Shown: in pieces, positions 25,078-35,658 of the stretch
How positions within the stretch are numbered: position 1 is the first letter of the stretch
Layout: the number at the start of each line of letters is the position of its first letter
NCBI RefSeq assembly: GCF_038007285.1
Contig: NZ_JBBOWX010000001.1
Coordinates: 1,629,501 to 1,693,500 of the forward strand
Source: Sporosarcina sp. FSL K6-3457
Lineage (GTDB): Bacteria; Bacillota; Bacilli; Bacillales_A; Planococcaceae
Direction: 5' to 3'
DNA length: 64,000 nucleotides
Notes under the pieces: model-generated
Told to the model about the DNA's origin: nothing
Databases searched by the model: none
What the model saw: the letters and a program-made list of their open reading frames with translations, nothing else
Program-made: the position numbers and the translations under genes

Positions 25078-26226
25078 ATGGGTAGATATAAATTTGAAAC
25101 CGAAGAGCATATCATGTTCCGAGATTCATTAAGAAAGTTTTTGCAAAAAGAAGCGGTTCCACATTATGATACTTGGGAACAACAACGTATCATTCCGATT
25201 GCATTTTGGAAAAAGCTTGGGGCAATGGGCTTTCTTTGTCCGCAAGTAGCTGACGAATATGGTGGACTTGGGCTTGACTTTAGCTTTGGTGTTATCATTT
25301 CTGAAGAATTAGAAAGGGTAGGCACCAGCTTGGTCGGGGTCAGCTTGCATAATGATATTGTTGTGCCTTATATCGAGTCGTATGGTTCAGTTGAACAGAA
25401 AAAACGCTGGCTACCAGGTTGTGTGTCGGCTGATATTATTACTGGGATTGCCATGACAGAACCCGGAACAGGGTCTGATCTGGCGAATGTACAGACCACG
25501 GCTATTCGCGACGGAGATCATTATGTCGTCAACGGGCAAAAGACATTCATTACAAATGGCATTAACGGCAATTTGTTTGTCGTTGTGGTGAAAACAGATT
25601 CGCATGTAGAACCGAAGCATCGTGGCATTAGCCTACTTGTTGTGGAGGAAGGAACACCCGGATTTACGAAAGGGCGAAAACTCGATAAGGTGGGGCTTCA
25701 TGCGCAGGATACGGCTGAATTATACTTTGAAGATTGCCAGGTTCCTGTTGGCAATTTACTTGGTGAAGAAGGAAAGGGCTTTGGTTATCTCATGTCGAAA
25801 CTCCAGCAGGAGCGATTAGTCGTTGCGATTGCTGCACAAATTGCGTCGGAGGATATGCTGGAGACGACCATCCGTTACGTGAAATCTCGTCAGGCGTTTG
25901 GAAAACCTGTCTCTTCATTTCAAAATACACAGTTTAAAATTGCAGAGATGGCAACGAAGATTGAGCTTGGAAAAGCATTTCTGGAATCGCTGATTGAGGA
26001 CCATATTGCTGGTAAGGACGTCGTGACGAAAGTGTCGATGGCAAAATATTGGCTGACTGAAACGGCGCAGGAAATTTCGACGGAGTGCATGCGACTGCAT
26101 GGTGGTTATGGATATATGGAGGAGTATACGATTGCTAGACGTTACAGGGATATACCTGTAGCCTCTATTTACGCCGGGACAAATGAGATTATGAAAGTGA
26201 TTATTGCGAAGAATATGGGGTTGTAG
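25078..26226 (+). CDS. Acyl-CoA dehydrogenase
   Basis: An FAD-dependent enzyme that introduces the alpha-beta double bond in acyl-CoA; electrons pass to an electron-transfer flavoprotein. It has 382 residues, with the FAD/substrate motif GIAMTEPGTGSDLANVQT and C-terminal RYRDIPVASIYAGTNEIMK. The Glu found in the IYEGT position of short and medium-chain enzymes is Ala here. The candidate base is the Glu in LQQERLVVAIAAQ, as in long-chain and isovaleryl-CoA dehydrogenases. ATG 25078 has GGGGAGG upstream. It follows the thiolase by 47 bases. Confidence 0.92.
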   Translation: MGRYKFETEEHIMFRDSLRKFLQKEAVPHYDTWEQQRIIPIAFWKKLGAMGFLCPQVADEYGGLGLDFSFGVIISEELERVGTSLVGVSLHNDIVVPYIESYGSVEQKKRWLPGCVSADIITGIAMTEPGTGSDLANVQTTAIRDGDHYVVNGQKTFITNGINGNLFVVVVKTDSHVEPKHRGISLLVVEEGTPGFTKGRKLDKVGLHAQDTAELYFEDCQVPVGNLLGEEGKGFGYLMSKLQQERLVVAIAAQIASEDMLETTIRYVKSRQAFGKPVSSFQNTQFKIAEMATKIELGKAFLESLIEDHIAGKDVVTKVSMAKYWLTETAQEISTECMRLHGGYGYMEEYTIARRYRDIPVASIYAGTNEIMKVIIAKNMGL

Positions 26227-26234
26227 AGTATGCT

Positions 26235-26266
26235 AAAAGTGCCAGAGTGACCTCCTGGCACTTTTG
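26235..26266. terminator. Bidirectional terminator after the acyl-CoA dehydrogenase gene
   Basis: AAAAGTGCCAG and CTGGCACTTTT pair around a short loop, between convergent genes. Confidence 0.85.
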
Positions 26267-26272
26267 CTAGTT

Positions 26273-26710
26273 TTACTGCAAATAATGATGACGGTACGAA
26301 AAATAATAGGTAATTAAACCGATAATTGGGATAGCGACTAGAAGTAAAAAGGGGAGTAAAAGTGTTAGTGTACCTTCAAAAATTATAGTCGCTGACGCCA
26401 GAAATAAAAAAACTGGAGTAGAGAGAAAAATAGCCGTTAATGCATCTTTTGCTGCTTTTCCAGTTAGTTCAATTTCACGTTCGTCTTTTGATGCAAACTC
26501 AGGTAACACGAGGTCCTTTGTAAGTGGCCTACCATCTGGCTGGCTTTTATACTGCATTTTCGACTGCAAATAGAGCAAGAATAGTACAGTCCAAAAAGGT
26601 ATGTTGAAATATAGGCTTGAATAGGGGAAATTGTTTGCGTTGAACGCATACAGACCAAGCGTGATGAAAAATAAAATCCTCAGTACAATCGCGAGCGTTA
26701 AATTTTTCAT
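26273..26710 (-). CDS. Four-helix membrane protein of unknown function (operon gene 3)
   Basis: About 145 residues with four hydrophobic segments: pairs near the N- and C-termini flank a charged cytoplasmic loop containing FASKDEREIELTGKAAKDALTA. The preceding gene encodes a protein with the same layout and a similar loop ([20 protein letters not shown]), so the two are probable paralogues. No family is recognised with certainty. The start is ATG 26710; an in-frame GTG four codons earlier abuts the ribosome site. It is third in an operon headed by a small XRE regulator. Confidence 0.6.
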   Translation of the reverse strand: MKNLTLAIVLRILFFITLGLYAFNANNFPYSSLYFNIPFWTVLFLLYLQSKMQYKSQPDGRPLTKDLVLPEFASKDEREIELTGKAAKDALTAIFLSTPVFLFLASATIIFEGTLTLLLPFLLLVAIPIIGLITYYFSYRHHYLQ

Positions 26711-26731
26711 TAATATATTCACCTTCCTTTA

Positions 26732-27214
26732 TCATTTATATTGAAGTACTTTATACGTAATTAAATAGGTTAACAATCCAACAATCGGAATAGAGGCAGT
26801 CGTAAAGAGTGGATACCAAATATAGTCAACGAAATAATTTGGAATGAACATGTAAGATCCGATAATTAGAAATGAATAGAGTAGTAAAATGGTAAATGCG
26901 GCACTGACTGCTTTATGTGTATTTTGAACGGTGCGCTCGTCGGATATATCATATTCGGCTACCCAGAAGGCGCTTTTGATAGAACGTTTATTTTTCCAGA
27001 CACGAAAAAATTGTATAAGATTTGCGATGATGAAAAGGGCAGCAATAGTAATCATGATATGACCGGGCCACCGTGTAACATATACTTCAAACCCATCAAT
27101 AAAGCCACGATCCATTTGGATAAATAATTGTTCAACCCTTAAGAAATCAAAAACCATTACTGCTAATGATATAAGAAGCATAATCCTCAAAAACACCATC
27201 ATGTACATGCTCAT
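26732..27214 (-). CDS. Four-helix membrane protein of unknown function (operon gene 2)
   Basis: A 160-residue protein with four hydrophobic segments (about 8-25, 48-70, 104-124 and 135-155). A central charged stretch reads [33 protein letters not shown]. It resembles its downstream neighbour in topology and loop sequence. ATG 27214 overlaps the regulator's stop by four bases (ATGA), a coupled arrangement. Small XRE regulators often sit with such DUF-type membrane proteins in Firmicutes; the role is unknown. Confidence 0.6.
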   Translation of the reverse strand: MSMYMMVFLRIMLLISLAVMVFDFLRVEQLFIQMDRGFIDGFEVYVTRWPGHIMITIAALFIIANLIQFFRVWKNKRSIKSAFWVAEYDISDERTVQNTHKAVSAAFTILLLYSFLIIGSYMFIPNYFVDYIWYPLFTTASIPIVGLLTYLITYKVLQYK

Positions 27215-27417
27215 TTCTTTTTCTCCTCCTTCGAAAAAATCTTTTCAATCGGCATGTCAAACACTTCCGCAATATTCATCGCGAGCAGTAGGGAAGGCGT
27301 GTAACTTCCCTTTTCAAGCGACACAATCGTCTGCCTCGTCACCCCGACCTTGTCGGCCAAATCACCTTGCGTTAAGTTAAAGCGTGCTCGTAATTCTTTT
27401 ACGCGATTTTTAAGCAA
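27211..27417 (-). CDS. Small XRE-family regulator (YgzD-like)
   Basis: A 68-residue protein that is almost only a helix-turn-helix: [40 protein letters not shown], then [15 protein letters not shown]. The start is TTG 27417 behind AAGGAGGA. It heads an operon with two small membrane proteins and probably represses itself: a 15-bp palindrome lies next to the promoter upstream. Confidence 0.85.
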   Translation of the reverse strand: MLKNRVKELRARFNLTQGDLADKVGVTRQTIVSLEKGSYTPSLLLAMNIAEVFDMPIEKIFSKEEKKK

Positions 27418-27518
27418 CGGGATTCCTCCTTGCTGGTATGTTGAACCTGTGATTTCACCATAATCATTAGCGCCAAGCGTTGTTGGCAGGACACTCTATT
27501 GTGATTTACCTGAATTGT

Positions 27519-27563
27519 ATAACAAACCATTCTATTTGTAAAGTCAACTATACACAATGTATA
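27519..27563 (-). promoter_or_regulatory. Promoter and palindromic operator of the XRE/membrane-protein operon
   Basis: On the minus strand TTGACT (plus 27542-27547) and TGTTAT (plus 27519-27524) have a 17-bp spacer. The perfect palindrome TATACA-CAA-TGTATA (27549-27563) lies just upstream of the -35 box, and a second TTATACAA-like site overlaps the -10. Autoregulation is inference. Confidence 0.5.
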
Positions 27564-27671
27564 ACTAACTTTACTTTTAGTGTTAACATTATTGTAACGA
27601 CTACGCTTACTAATGAAATAGTAAAAGTGGTATACTATGAACATTGATTTAAAATTGGGGGAACAAGATTT

Positions 27672-28499
27672 ATGCAATGGAGAAATTTATATCGAGGATT
27701 CTTTATGGGGATCAGCGATCTGATTCCTGGAGTGAGCGGGGGAACCATTGCGTTCATTCTCGGGATATATGATGAATTATTAGCGTCTATTAGCGGATTT
27801 TTCAGCCGCGATTGGAAAAAGCATATTGGTTTTTTATTGCCACTTGGGATTGGAATTGGGGCTACCCTTTTACTATTCAGTAGAGTCATCGAGTTTTTGT
27901 TGAAAAACTATTATGCACCTACCCAGTTTTTCTTCATGGGGCTTATTCTTGGTGTGCTGCCTTTCATTACAAAACAGGCTGGTGTGAAAAAGAATTTTAA
28001 ATGGACACATTTCCTATTTATCTTCCTTGTTGGGGCGGCGCTCGCTGCCACTGCCTTTATTAAACCACTGGATACGACACCGATTACGACATTGACAGCT
28101 ACAAACGCAATCGGATTGTTTTTGGCCGGATGGGCAGGTAGTATGGCAATGCTACTACCAGGGATTAGCGGCTCATTCATTTTGTTACTGCTAGGTGTTT
28201 ATTCAACAGCAATTGGTGCCTTATCCAATTTGAATTTGCCAATCATCGCGGTTATTGGTGCTGGCGTTATTGTCGGGTTCATCGTTAGCAGTAAAGTCAT
28301 TAGCTATTTACTAGCCAATTTCACGCATATTACCTTTGCGGCTATTATTGGTCTGATCATTGGTTCGGTGTTCGTCGTCTATCCAGGCATTCCGGAAAGC
28401 GGTACGCCATTTGTGATGAGTGTCATTGCTTTTATCACAGGTTTGATTGTCGCGAATATGTTCAGTTCGCCAAACAAGGCATCTATAGAGCATCACTAA
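27672..28499 (+). CDS. popT: DUF368 membrane protein, undecaprenyl-phosphate translocase type
   Basis: A 275-residue polytopic protein with about eight membrane helices and the DUF368 signatures GISDLIPGVSGGTIAFILGIYD and, repeated in the second half, MLLPGISGSFILLLLGVY. The duplicated PGxSGG/S motif is characteristic. DUF368 proteins have been shown to return undecaprenyl phosphate across the membrane for cell-wall synthesis (PopT), in parallel with DedA proteins. The ATG at 27672 follows a GGGGG site. It is a single gene with its own terminator. Confidence 0.85.
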   Translation: MQWRNLYRGFFMGISDLIPGVSGGTIAFILGIYDELLASISGFFSRDWKKHIGFLLPLGIGIGATLLLFSRVIEFLLKNYYAPTQFFFMGLILGVLPFITKQAGVKKNFKWTHFLFIFLVGAALAATAFIKPLDTTPITTLTATNAIGLFLAGWAGSMAMLLPGISGSFILLLLGVYSTAIGALSNLNLPIIAVIGAGVIVGFIVSSKVISYLLANFTHITFAAIIGLIIGSVFVVYPGIPESGTPFVMSVIAFITGLIVANMFSSPNKASIEHH

Positions 28500-28507
28500 C
28501 CACACAA

Positions 28508-28546
28508 GCACCGGATTCTAATATCATTTAGAGTCTGGTGCTTTTT
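28508..28546 (+). terminator. Terminator after popT
   Basis: GCACCGGATTCT and AGAGTCTGGTGC pair with G-U wobble, followed by TTTTT. Confidence 0.8.
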
Positions 28547-28649
28547 GTATTGTTTAGCAGACGCCCTGGGCTTTTCTTGATTGCCCTGCATCATAACCAC
28601 CCCCTATGCATACTATGGATAAAACCATGCCCTGACTGGAGGGAATATA

Positions 28650-30545
28650 ATGGATATATTAAACCAAGTGAAAAGTTTCCGAGAAGAAGAAAACAAGCTG
28701 AGATGGCAAGGCACGTTTGCGGAATACTTGAACATTGTGAAAGAACGAAAAGAAGTTGCTCAAACGGCACATTCACGTGTATACCATATGATTAAAAGTT
28801 CCGGTTTGACGGAGAGAGATGGACAGAAGTTGTACAATTTTTTCGGAGCAGAAATTTTTGGTCTGGAAGAGGCAATTGAAAGGCTCGTTGAAGAGTATTT
28901 CCATCCCGCCGCTAAACGACTGGATGTTCGAAAACGGATTTTGTTGTTAATGGGGCCTGTTAGTGGAGGAAAATCGACCATTGTGACTTTGTTGAAAAGA
29001 GGCCTTGAAAGCTACTCCAAAACAGATGAAGGTGCAGTTTACGCCATCAAAGGCTGTCCGATGCATGAGGATCCCCTGCACTTAATCCCTCATCATTTGC
29101 GTAAGGATTTTCTAGAACAATATGGTGTTCGCATTGAAGGTAGTTTGTCTCCGCTTAATACAATGCGATTGGAACAGGAATATGACGGTCATATTGAAAA
29201 TGTTGTAGTTGAACGTATTTTCTTCTCAGAGGACAAACGAGTTGGCATTGGTACATTTACGCCTTCCGATCCGAAATCACAAGACATCGCCGACTTAACA
29301 GGCAGTATCGACTTTTCAACGATTGCCGAATTTGGGTCCGAGTCAGATCCACGTGCTTATCGCTTTGATGGGGAATTAAATAAAGCGAATAGAGGTATGA
29401 TGGAGTTCCAAGAAATGTTGAAATTAGACGAGAAATTCCTATGGAATTTATTGTCTTTGACGCAAGAAGGGAATTTTAAGGCCGGTAGATTTGCGCTTAT
29501 TAGTGCAGATGAGCTTATCGTTGCCCACACAAATGAAACGGAGTATCGTTCCTTCATTGCCAATAAAAAGAATGAGGCATTACACTCAAGAATTATTGTC
29601 ATGCCGATTCCATACAATTTGAAAGTCAGCGAGGAAGAGCGGATTTACGAAAAAATGATTAACGAAAGTGATATTGCAGACGTCCATATTGCACCACATG
29701 CTTTGCGAGTGGCAGCGATTTTCTCTATTTTGACCCGATTAGAAATTTCTAAAAAACAAGGTATTGACGTTGTGAAAAAAATGTATTTGTATGACGGTGA
29801 AAGTGTAGAAGGCTTTAACACGATGGATGTGGATGGCTTGAGGAAGGAGTTTCCGAATGAAGGGATGAATGGCATTGATCCGCGTTATGTCATTAACCGG
29901 ATTTCTTCAGCCATTATCCGTAAGGAAATTCCGGCTATCAATGCGCTTGACGTATTGCGTGCCTTGAAGGATGGGCTTGACCAGCATGCTTCCATTTCAC
30001 AAGAAGACCGCGAGAAATACATGAATTATATTGCGGCTGCTCGAAAAGAATATGACGAAATTGCCAAGCAAGAAGTGCAAAAGGCATTTGTCTATTCGTA
30101 TGAAGAGTCTGCGGTCAATTTGATGGATAACTATTTAGATAATGTAGAAGCATTTTGCAATAAAAACAAATTAAGAGACCCGTTAACAGACGAAGAAATG
30201 AATCCAGATGAAAAACTTATGCGCTCCATCGAAGAACAAATTGGCATATCTGAGAATGCCAAACGAGCATTTCGAGAGGAAATTCTCATTCGTATTTCTG
30301 CTTATGCACGTAAAGGAAAGCGTTTTGATTATAAATCCCATGACCGTTTACGAGAAGCCATTCAAAAGAAGCTATTTGCCGATTTAAAAGATGTTGTTAA
30401 GATTACCACATCCTCCAAAACGCCAGATGAATCACATTTGAAGAAAATTAATGAAGTCGTGGCGAGGCTGATTGATGAACATGGCTATAATTCCATTTCG
30501 GCAAATGAATTGCTGCGCTATGTGGGGAGTTTGTTAAATAGATAA
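28650..30545 (+). CDS. prkA: PrkA-family serine protein kinase / AAA+ ATPase
   Basis: A 631-residue protein with an N-terminal AAA+ module (Walker A GPVSGGKSTIV near residue 110) and a C-terminal kinase-related region (KRFDYKSHDRLREAIQKKLF). In Bacillus PrkA is a sporulation-linked protein needed for normal SigK-dependent expression, reported to have kinase and, more recently, protease activity. The length and the cluster with yhbH and spoVR fit exactly. The ATG at 28650 has GGAGGG upstream. Confidence 0.95.
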   Translation: MDILNQVKSFREEENKLRWQGTFAEYLNIVKERKEVAQTAHSRVYHMIKSSGLTERDGQKLYNFFGAEIFGLEEAIERLVEEYFHPAAKRLDVRKRILLLMGPVSGGKSTIVTLLKRGLESYSKTDEGAVYAIKGCPMHEDPLHLIPHHLRKDFLEQYGVRIEGSLSPLNTMRLEQEYDGHIENVVVERIFFSEDKRVGIGTFTPSDPKSQDIADLTGSIDFSTIAEFGSESDPRAYRFDGELNKANRGMMEFQEMLKLDEKFLWNLLSLTQEGNFKAGRFALISADELIVAHTNETEYRSFIANKKNEALHSRIIVMPIPYNLKVSEEERIYEKMINESDIADVHIAPHALRVAAIFSILTRLEISKKQGIDVVKKMYLYDGESVEGFNTMDVDGLRKEFPNEGMNGIDPRYVINRISSAIIRKEIPAINALDVLRALKDGLDQHASISQEDREKYMNYIAAARKEYDEIAKQEVQKAFVYSYEESAVNLMDNYLDNVEAFCNKNKLRDPLTDEEMNPDEKLMRSIEEQIGISENAKRAFREEILIRISAYARKGKRFDYKSHDRLREAIQKKLFADLKDVVKITTSSKTPDESHLKKINEVVARLIDEHGYNSISANELLRYVGSLLNR

Positions 30546-30695
30546 TGGTGTTGGCTACCAGTTTCGAGGATTGTCCTTAGCGTTTCAATGAATGAATTCA
30601 CCGCCCATGCAGATTACGCATATGCCCAGTCTGTATGGGGCGATAATAGGGAAAATTCGGTACCATAACGCTCAATAGATAGGTGTGAATGGAAA

Positions 30696-31856
30696 ATGAG
30701 CGAACAAAAAAATCAATTTGTCGTTTCACAGGAAAACTGGTCCCTTCATCGGAAAGGCCATCGGGATCAAGAGCGTCATATGGATAAAGTAAAAGAGGCA
30801 ATACGTAATAACTTACCTGATTTAATTAGCGAAGAGAGCATTGTCATGTCTAATGGCCGAGATGTTATCAAAATTCCGATCCGTTCCTTGGATGAATATA
30901 AAATCCGTTATAATCATGACAAATCCAAACATGTCGGGCAAGGCGATGGCAGCAGTCAAGTTGATGATGTTGTTGCCAGTGATGGCAAGCAGGGACAAAG
31001 TGGCCAAGGGAAACAAGCGGGGGATCAGCCCGGACAGGATTATTATGAAGCAGAAGTTTCCATGGCGGAAATCGAGGACATTCTTTTTGATGAACTCGAA
31101 TTACCGAATTTAGAGCAAAAAGAACAGGCTGAAATAATGGACGAAAAAATCGAATTTAACGATATCCGAAAAAAGGGCCTGATCGGTAATATCGATAAAA
31201 AACGAACTATTTTAACAGCGATTAAAAGAAATGCTATCAAAGGAAAGGCTGAAATCGCGCCGATTCATAATGATGATTTGCGTTTTAAAACGTGGAATGA
31301 TATTGAAAAGCCAGAGTCCCAAGCTGTTGTACTGATGATGATGGATACGAGTGCATCAATGGGGAATTTCGAAAAATATATGGCAAGAAGCTTCTTTTTC
31401 TGGATGATGAAGTTTTTGCGTACAAAATACGAAACGGTTGATATTGAATTCATTGCCCATCATACAGAAGCAAAAGTAGTCACACAGGAAGACTTTTTTT
31501 CAAAAGGAGAGAGTGGAGGGACGATTTGTTCATCGGCTTATGAGAAGGCGTTAGAGCTTATTAAAGGACAATACCACCCCGCGCGCTATAATATTTATCC
31601 TTTTCACTTTTCTGACGGTGAAAATATGTCGTCTGATAATGAAAAATGTATGAAGCTTGTGCATGAATTGATGGAAGTCTCAAGTCTTTTTGGCTATGGC
31701 GAAGTCAATGCACATAGCCGTTTTTCGACATTAATGGCTACCTATAAAAAAATCGAGCATCCGAAGTTTCGGCATTATGTTTTGAAGGAAAATAAAGATG
31801 TGTATCATGCGCTAAAACGTTTTTTCAATAATGGGGATTCGGAGGGATCCGATTGA
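30696..31856 (+). CDS. yhbH: YhbH-like sporulation protein (DUF444)
   Basis: A 386-residue protein of the DUF444 family: an N-terminal region of charged residues ([20 protein letters not shown]), a Gln/Gly-rich linker at about 90-115, and a von Willebrand A-like domain with the metal-site motif [19 protein letters not shown]. It is conserved between prkA and spoVR in spore formers; its biochemical role is unknown. The ribosome site (AGGTG) is modest. Its stop overlaps the spoVR TTG start. Confidence 0.92.
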   Translation: MSEQKNQFVVSQENWSLHRKGHRDQERHMDKVKEAIRNNLPDLISEESIVMSNGRDVIKIPIRSLDEYKIRYNHDKSKHVGQGDGSSQVDDVVASDGKQGQSGQGKQAGDQPGQDYYEAEVSMAEIEDILFDELELPNLEQKEQAEIMDEKIEFNDIRKKGLIGNIDKKRTILTAIKRNAIKGKAEIAPIHNDDLRFKTWNDIEKPESQAVVLMMMDTSASMGNFEKYMARSFFFWMMKFLRTKYETVDIEFIAHHTEAKVVTQEDFFSKGESGGTICSSAYEKALELIKGQYHPARYNIYPFHFSDGENMSSDNEKCMKLVHELMEVSSLFGYGEVNAHSRFSTLMATYKKIEHPKFRHYVLKENKDVYHALKRFFNNGDSEGSD

Positions 31857-33250
31857 CGACTCAACATGCACTTGAGTATGCGATTGATGAAATTACGGAA
31901 ATTGCCACTGGATTCGGTCTGGATTTCTATCCAATGCGTTATGAAATTTGTCCGGCCGATATCCTTTATACATTTGGTGCATATGGCATGCCAACACGTT
32001 TTACGCATTGGAGTTTTGGTAAGCAGTTTCATAAAATGAAGCTGCAATATGATCTTGGGCTAAGTCAAATTTATGAATTGGTCATTAACTCCAATCCTTG
32101 TTATGCGTTTTTATTGGATACGAATAGCCTAATTCAAAATAAGCTCATTATTGCCCATGTCCTTGCACACTGTGATTTTTTCAAAAATAATGTTCGGTTT
32201 TCCAATACAAGGCGGGACATGGTAGAAAGCATGACGTCTACTGCAGAACGAATTGCGAATTATGAAATGCTCTATGGGAAAGAGGAGGTAGAACGTTTTT
32301 TAGATGCAGTTTTGGGCATCCAAGAACATATTGACCCTTCTATTCGAAGGCATCACCTGTCAGAAGATGTTGTAGAAGAGGAAGAGGTCGCACGTAAAAC
32401 AGACTATGATGATTTATGGCATTTAGATCAACGGCAAAGTGATAAGAAAAAAATGACTCAGCCTGCTCATAAAATACCGCCAAAGCCCGAAAAAGATCTT
32501 CTGTTATTCATCTTACAATATAGCCGTCAATTGGAAGAGTGGCAACGTGATATTTTAACGATGATGCGCGAGGAAATGCTTTATTTCTGGCCGCAGCTGG
32601 AGACCAAAATTATGAATGAAGGCTGGGCATCTTATTGGCATCAGCGGATTATCAGGGAAATGGATTTAACGACGGATGAGACCATCGAGTTTGCGACGTT
32701 AAATGCTAACGTTGTACAGCCTTCCAAAACAAGCATCAATCCTTACTATCTTGGTGTGAAAATTTTTGAAGACATTGAGCAACGATACAATCATCCAACG
32801 GAGGACATGAAAAAGTTCGGTGCCAAACCAAATGCAGGCAGAGAAAAAATGTTTGAAGTGAGAGAAATTGAATCGGATATTTCTTTTATTCGAAACTATT
32901 TAACGAAGGATTTAGTTCTGCAAGGGGACTTGTACTTGTTTGAAAAAAAGAGGGGAGATTACCGCATTACAACGAAAGATCATGAAGAGGTAAGAGATCA
33001 GCTTGTTGCGATGCGTGTGAATGGTGGTTTTCCGTATATTGTTGTTGAGAATGGCGATTATTTACGCAACGGAGAATTGTATTTAGTGCATCAATTTGAT
33101 GAGAAAGAACTGGATGTCCGTTATTTGGAGCATGTTCTTCCTTATATTCATCAATTATGGGGGCGTATTGTCCATTTAGAAACGTATGTGGAGAATAAGC
33201 AAATTATTTTTTCATATGACGGGAAAAAGGTTTATCGGCGTTATGTGTAA
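31853..33250 (+). CDS. spoVR: SpoVR-family stage V sporulation protein
   Basis: A 465-residue SpoVR protein, involved in spore cortex formation in Bacillus subtilis. Conserved blocks include [35 protein letters not shown] and the central [13 protein letters not shown]. The start is TTG 31853, overlapping the yhbH stop by four bases, with CGGAGGG eight bases before it. It completes the prkA-yhbH-spoVR module. Confidence 0.95.
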   Translation: MTTQHALEYAIDEITEIATGFGLDFYPMRYEICPADILYTFGAYGMPTRFTHWSFGKQFHKMKLQYDLGLSQIYELVINSNPCYAFLLDTNSLIQNKLIIAHVLAHCDFFKNNVRFSNTRRDMVESMTSTAERIANYEMLYGKEEVERFLDAVLGIQEHIDPSIRRHHLSEDVVEEEEVARKTDYDDLWHLDQRQSDKKKMTQPAHKIPPKPEKDLLLFILQYSRQLEEWQRDILTMMREEMLYFWPQLETKIMNEGWASYWHQRIIREMDLTTDETIEFATLNANVVQPSKTSINPYYLGVKIFEDIEQRYNHPTEDMKKFGAKPNAGREKMFEVREIESDISFIRNYLTKDLVLQGDLYLFEKKRGDYRITTKDHEEVRDQLVAMRVNGGFPYIVVENGDYLRNGELYLVHQFDEKELDVRYLEHVLPYIHQLWGRIVHLETYVENKQIIFSYDGKKVYRRYV

Positions 33251-33730
33251 AAGGATGACGCCTAGTGGTTGATTAACCAAAAAGTAATATGATCAAATAC
33301 TAGGCGCTCTATGTTCAATCGCATTTGGTTTCGCTTTTGATTGAACGACTTCTATACAATAACCGTATTATTTATGTCTAGGGATGCGACTTCGCCGCAT
33401 CTCTAGACATTCTTTTGGTAATCGTATGGTGGTCGTTCATCCGCCGCTCTCCAAAAACGCTGATACACGAAGTGCTAATTCTTTTGGGGATGAGGGAATA
33501 GAGGGGCCTCTTAACTGGAGAGGGCCGCCAAAGATACAATTTTGGCGGCTAAGGCCTTCGCCAGGGACTTTCCTTTTTTTAATTTAGGAAGTGTCACCTT
33601 CTATAAAGCTTTCTAAAATTAAAGTAGGAACAACTTGTACATAGTACCAAAGTGCCTGAAATTGCATCTTCGGGCACTTACAATCTTTACAGAAAGCCAC
33701 CTATTCTTTTCTTTCCAAGTAACTGTGTTT

Positions 33731-33805
33731 ATCACTTAAACACATTAACCCCCAAAGGAGGAATGAACCCTAATTCCTCCCCGGTAATCATGTCCTGAAT
33801 AGTTT
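33731..33805 (+). repeat. Family 1 repeat, partial copy F
   Basis: AGGAGGAATGAA and AATTCCTCCCC form the same hairpin module as in copy D near 60791-60817. The conserved core and closing palindrome are missing. Confidence 0.45.
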
Positions 33806-33851
33806 GCCGAAAGCGAACCGAAAATTCTCTAGTGAAAAAAGAATGATATGG

Positions 33852-33887
33852 AAAAATGCACTCCAAAACTTCGGAGTGCATTTTTTC
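33852..33887. terminator. Bidirectional terminator before the chemoreceptor gene end
   Basis: AAAAATGCACTCC and GGAGTGCATTTTTT form a perfect stem with a short loop. Confidence 0.9.
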
Positions 33888-33888
33888 G

Positions 33889-35424
33889 TTACGATTCATT
33901 GGCTTGTTCAACCAACTCGTCTAATTTATGTGCAACTTCACCCAAAGATAAGGTGATAGTACTTAATATTTCTGTTGCAGCACTTTGCTGTTCAGAGGCT
34001 GCTGAAATACCTTCTATATTTTCCAATGAATGATGGATAGACTCTGTAATTTCTTCAAGCAATGTATTCGTTAGATTTGTTTGCTCAAGTAAAATGGTAG
34101 TCGCTTCTGAGACATCGTCAATTTCTTTTTCAACTTCCATTGTTGCCTCATGAATCGTATCAAATGCTCGCTCACTGACGATTATTTTTTCAGTACCTTT
34201 ATCTATCTCTTTCATGCCGCTGTCCATTTCGTTTGCTACTTCTTTAATTTGCGTTTGAATGGTACTAATGACCACTTGAATTTCAGCAGCGGATTGCTCA
34301 GTTCCTATAGCTAAATTACGGACTTCCTCTGCTACGATTGAGAAGCCTTTGCCATGCTCACCAGCGCGTGCTGCTTCTATAGAAGCATTGAGAGCGAGTA
34401 GCTTTGTTTGATCTGAAATGGTCGTGATAACTTGTAGCAATTTACCCACTTCAGAGGATTTCACTTCTAAATCTTCTATCAATTGCTTAATAGAGCCAAC
34501 TGTTTCGGTAATAACGGTCATTTGTGTGACTACTTCTTGTACCGTTTCTTTCCCAGTAATGGCTTCATGTAGGCTGTTTTTCGCCTTATCCGTGACAATT
34601 TCTGTGCTGTTATGAATTTGTTCTACTTGATTTACGATTAACCTATTTTTGTCAACACTGTCTTGTAGGCTTGCTAGCTGTTCCTCAACTGCGGCGCTAT
34701 TTTGGAGAAGGACCGATGTGATTTCTTGACTTGCCTTGGCCGAATCGGAAGTTCCCTCCGTTAATTTATCGACATGATTGACCATAACAGTGCTTGTTTG
34801 GTCGATTTCCGCAAGGAGCTGATCAAGATGGGCTTGTTGAAGCTCTTTTTCAGCAGTCAAACGATTTTCAGTCAGCTTATTAATATAAATAATAAGCATC
34901 GTCGCTAAACATGTAAAGATAAGGTAAATAAAATGAAGCATAAGTAATGGAAAGCTATAATCACTCGTTCCACATAGCAATTGTGGGAAATAGAAATAGC
35001 CAGCTAAATGGTGAACTGCAAAAACAGTAAGGCTTAACAGAATTAAGCGTATGCTGGTAAAGCTTGCAATGATAGCAACCACCATAAAGATGGAGAAATG
35101 GTATTCAACTAAGCCGTTTTCACCAGCAATCATGGCAATACTCGAGAATGTGAGTGTCAACGTTAGATATATTGGAATTCGGGGATGGACTTTATCTTTT
35201 CTAAATAGCCATAGAGCGATGAAAAATAGTCCAATAGGAATAAGTAACAATATGTTCGTCAGTGTGGTTAGTCCACTCGAAAGGCTACTAATCCCACTTA
35301 ATGAAAGATAGGAACTTAAAAAATTAAATTGTCTATGTAATACATGAATAATGATTGCCAATCCGACCGAGCAGCCACTTAATATCATTAATAACCCGTT
35401 TTTCGTTAAATTAAGTGTTTTCAT
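33889..35424 (-). CDS. Methyl-accepting chemotaxis-type receptor with polytopic membrane domain
   Basis: A 511-residue protein. The first 190 residues hold about six membrane helices, in place of the usual two helices around an outside sensor domain. No HAMP domain is visible; a short coiled coil ([20 protein letters not shown]) leads into the MCP signalling domain. The conserved tip reads [31 protein letters not shown]. It should signal through CheA/CheW, possibly sensing membrane state or energy; the ligand is unknown. It is divergent from a SARP-like response regulator. Confidence 0.85.
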   Translation of the reverse strand: MKTLNLTKNGLLMILSGCSVGLAIIIHVLHRQFNFLSSYLSLSGISSLSSGLTTLTNILLLIPIGLFFIALWLFRKDKVHPRIPIYLTLTLTFSSIAMIAGENGLVEYHFSIFMVVAIIASFTSIRLILLSLTVFAVHHLAGYFYFPQLLCGTSDYSFPLLMLHFIYLIFTCLATMLIIYINKLTENRLTAEKELQQAHLDQLLAEIDQTSTVMVNHVDKLTEGTSDSAKASQEITSVLLQNSAAVEEQLASLQDSVDKNRLIVNQVEQIHNSTEIVTDKAKNSLHEAITGKETVQEVVTQMTVITETVGSIKQLIEDLEVKSSEVGKLLQVITTISDQTKLLALNASIEAARAGEHGKGFSIVAEEVRNLAIGTEQSAAEIQVVISTIQTQIKEVANEMDSGMKEIDKGTEKIIVSERAFDTIHEATMEVEKEIDDVSEATTILLEQTNLTNTLLEEITESIHHSLENIEGISAASEQQSAATEILSTITLSLGEVAHKLDELVEQANES

Positions 35425-35658
35425 TGAATTTTGTCCAACTCCTACATGTATAATAATCTATTGCTAATTTATTACTTTGATAAAGTAAAGAACGAATAAA
35501 TTTCCAAAGCATCATTAAAATTAACAAAGAGACCTATACATAATCTATACATTGGAATAGTAACTAAAGATTGTTTGGTCTGTAATTGAAATATCTTGAT
35601 GAAATTGAGATACTACATTATAAAGAGAGTGAAGACTTTTGCAAAAGGGGGAATCTAC

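Larger units (their letters stand above)
33251..33888. other. 640-base intergenic region with several hairpins
   Basis: No convincing gene. It contains inverted repeats CGCCTAGT/ACTAGGCG (33259-33306), GCCGCCAAA/TTTGGCGGC (33524-33549) followed by TTTTTTT near 33575, and AAGTGCC/GGGCACTT (33650-33679). GGAGGAAT/ATTCCTCC near 33759-33779 matches a module of family 1 copy D. A 67-codon frame at 33384 has no ribosome site and no recognisable protein. Confidence 0.4.

Noticed and set aside
28538..28795. Frame overlapping the prkA start
   Set aside because: Out of frame with prkA, which has a clear ribosome site and conserved sequence from its start.
33384..33587. 67-codon frame in the gap after spoVR
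   Set aside because: No ribosome site, low-complexity composition and overlap with hairpins; no support as a gene.
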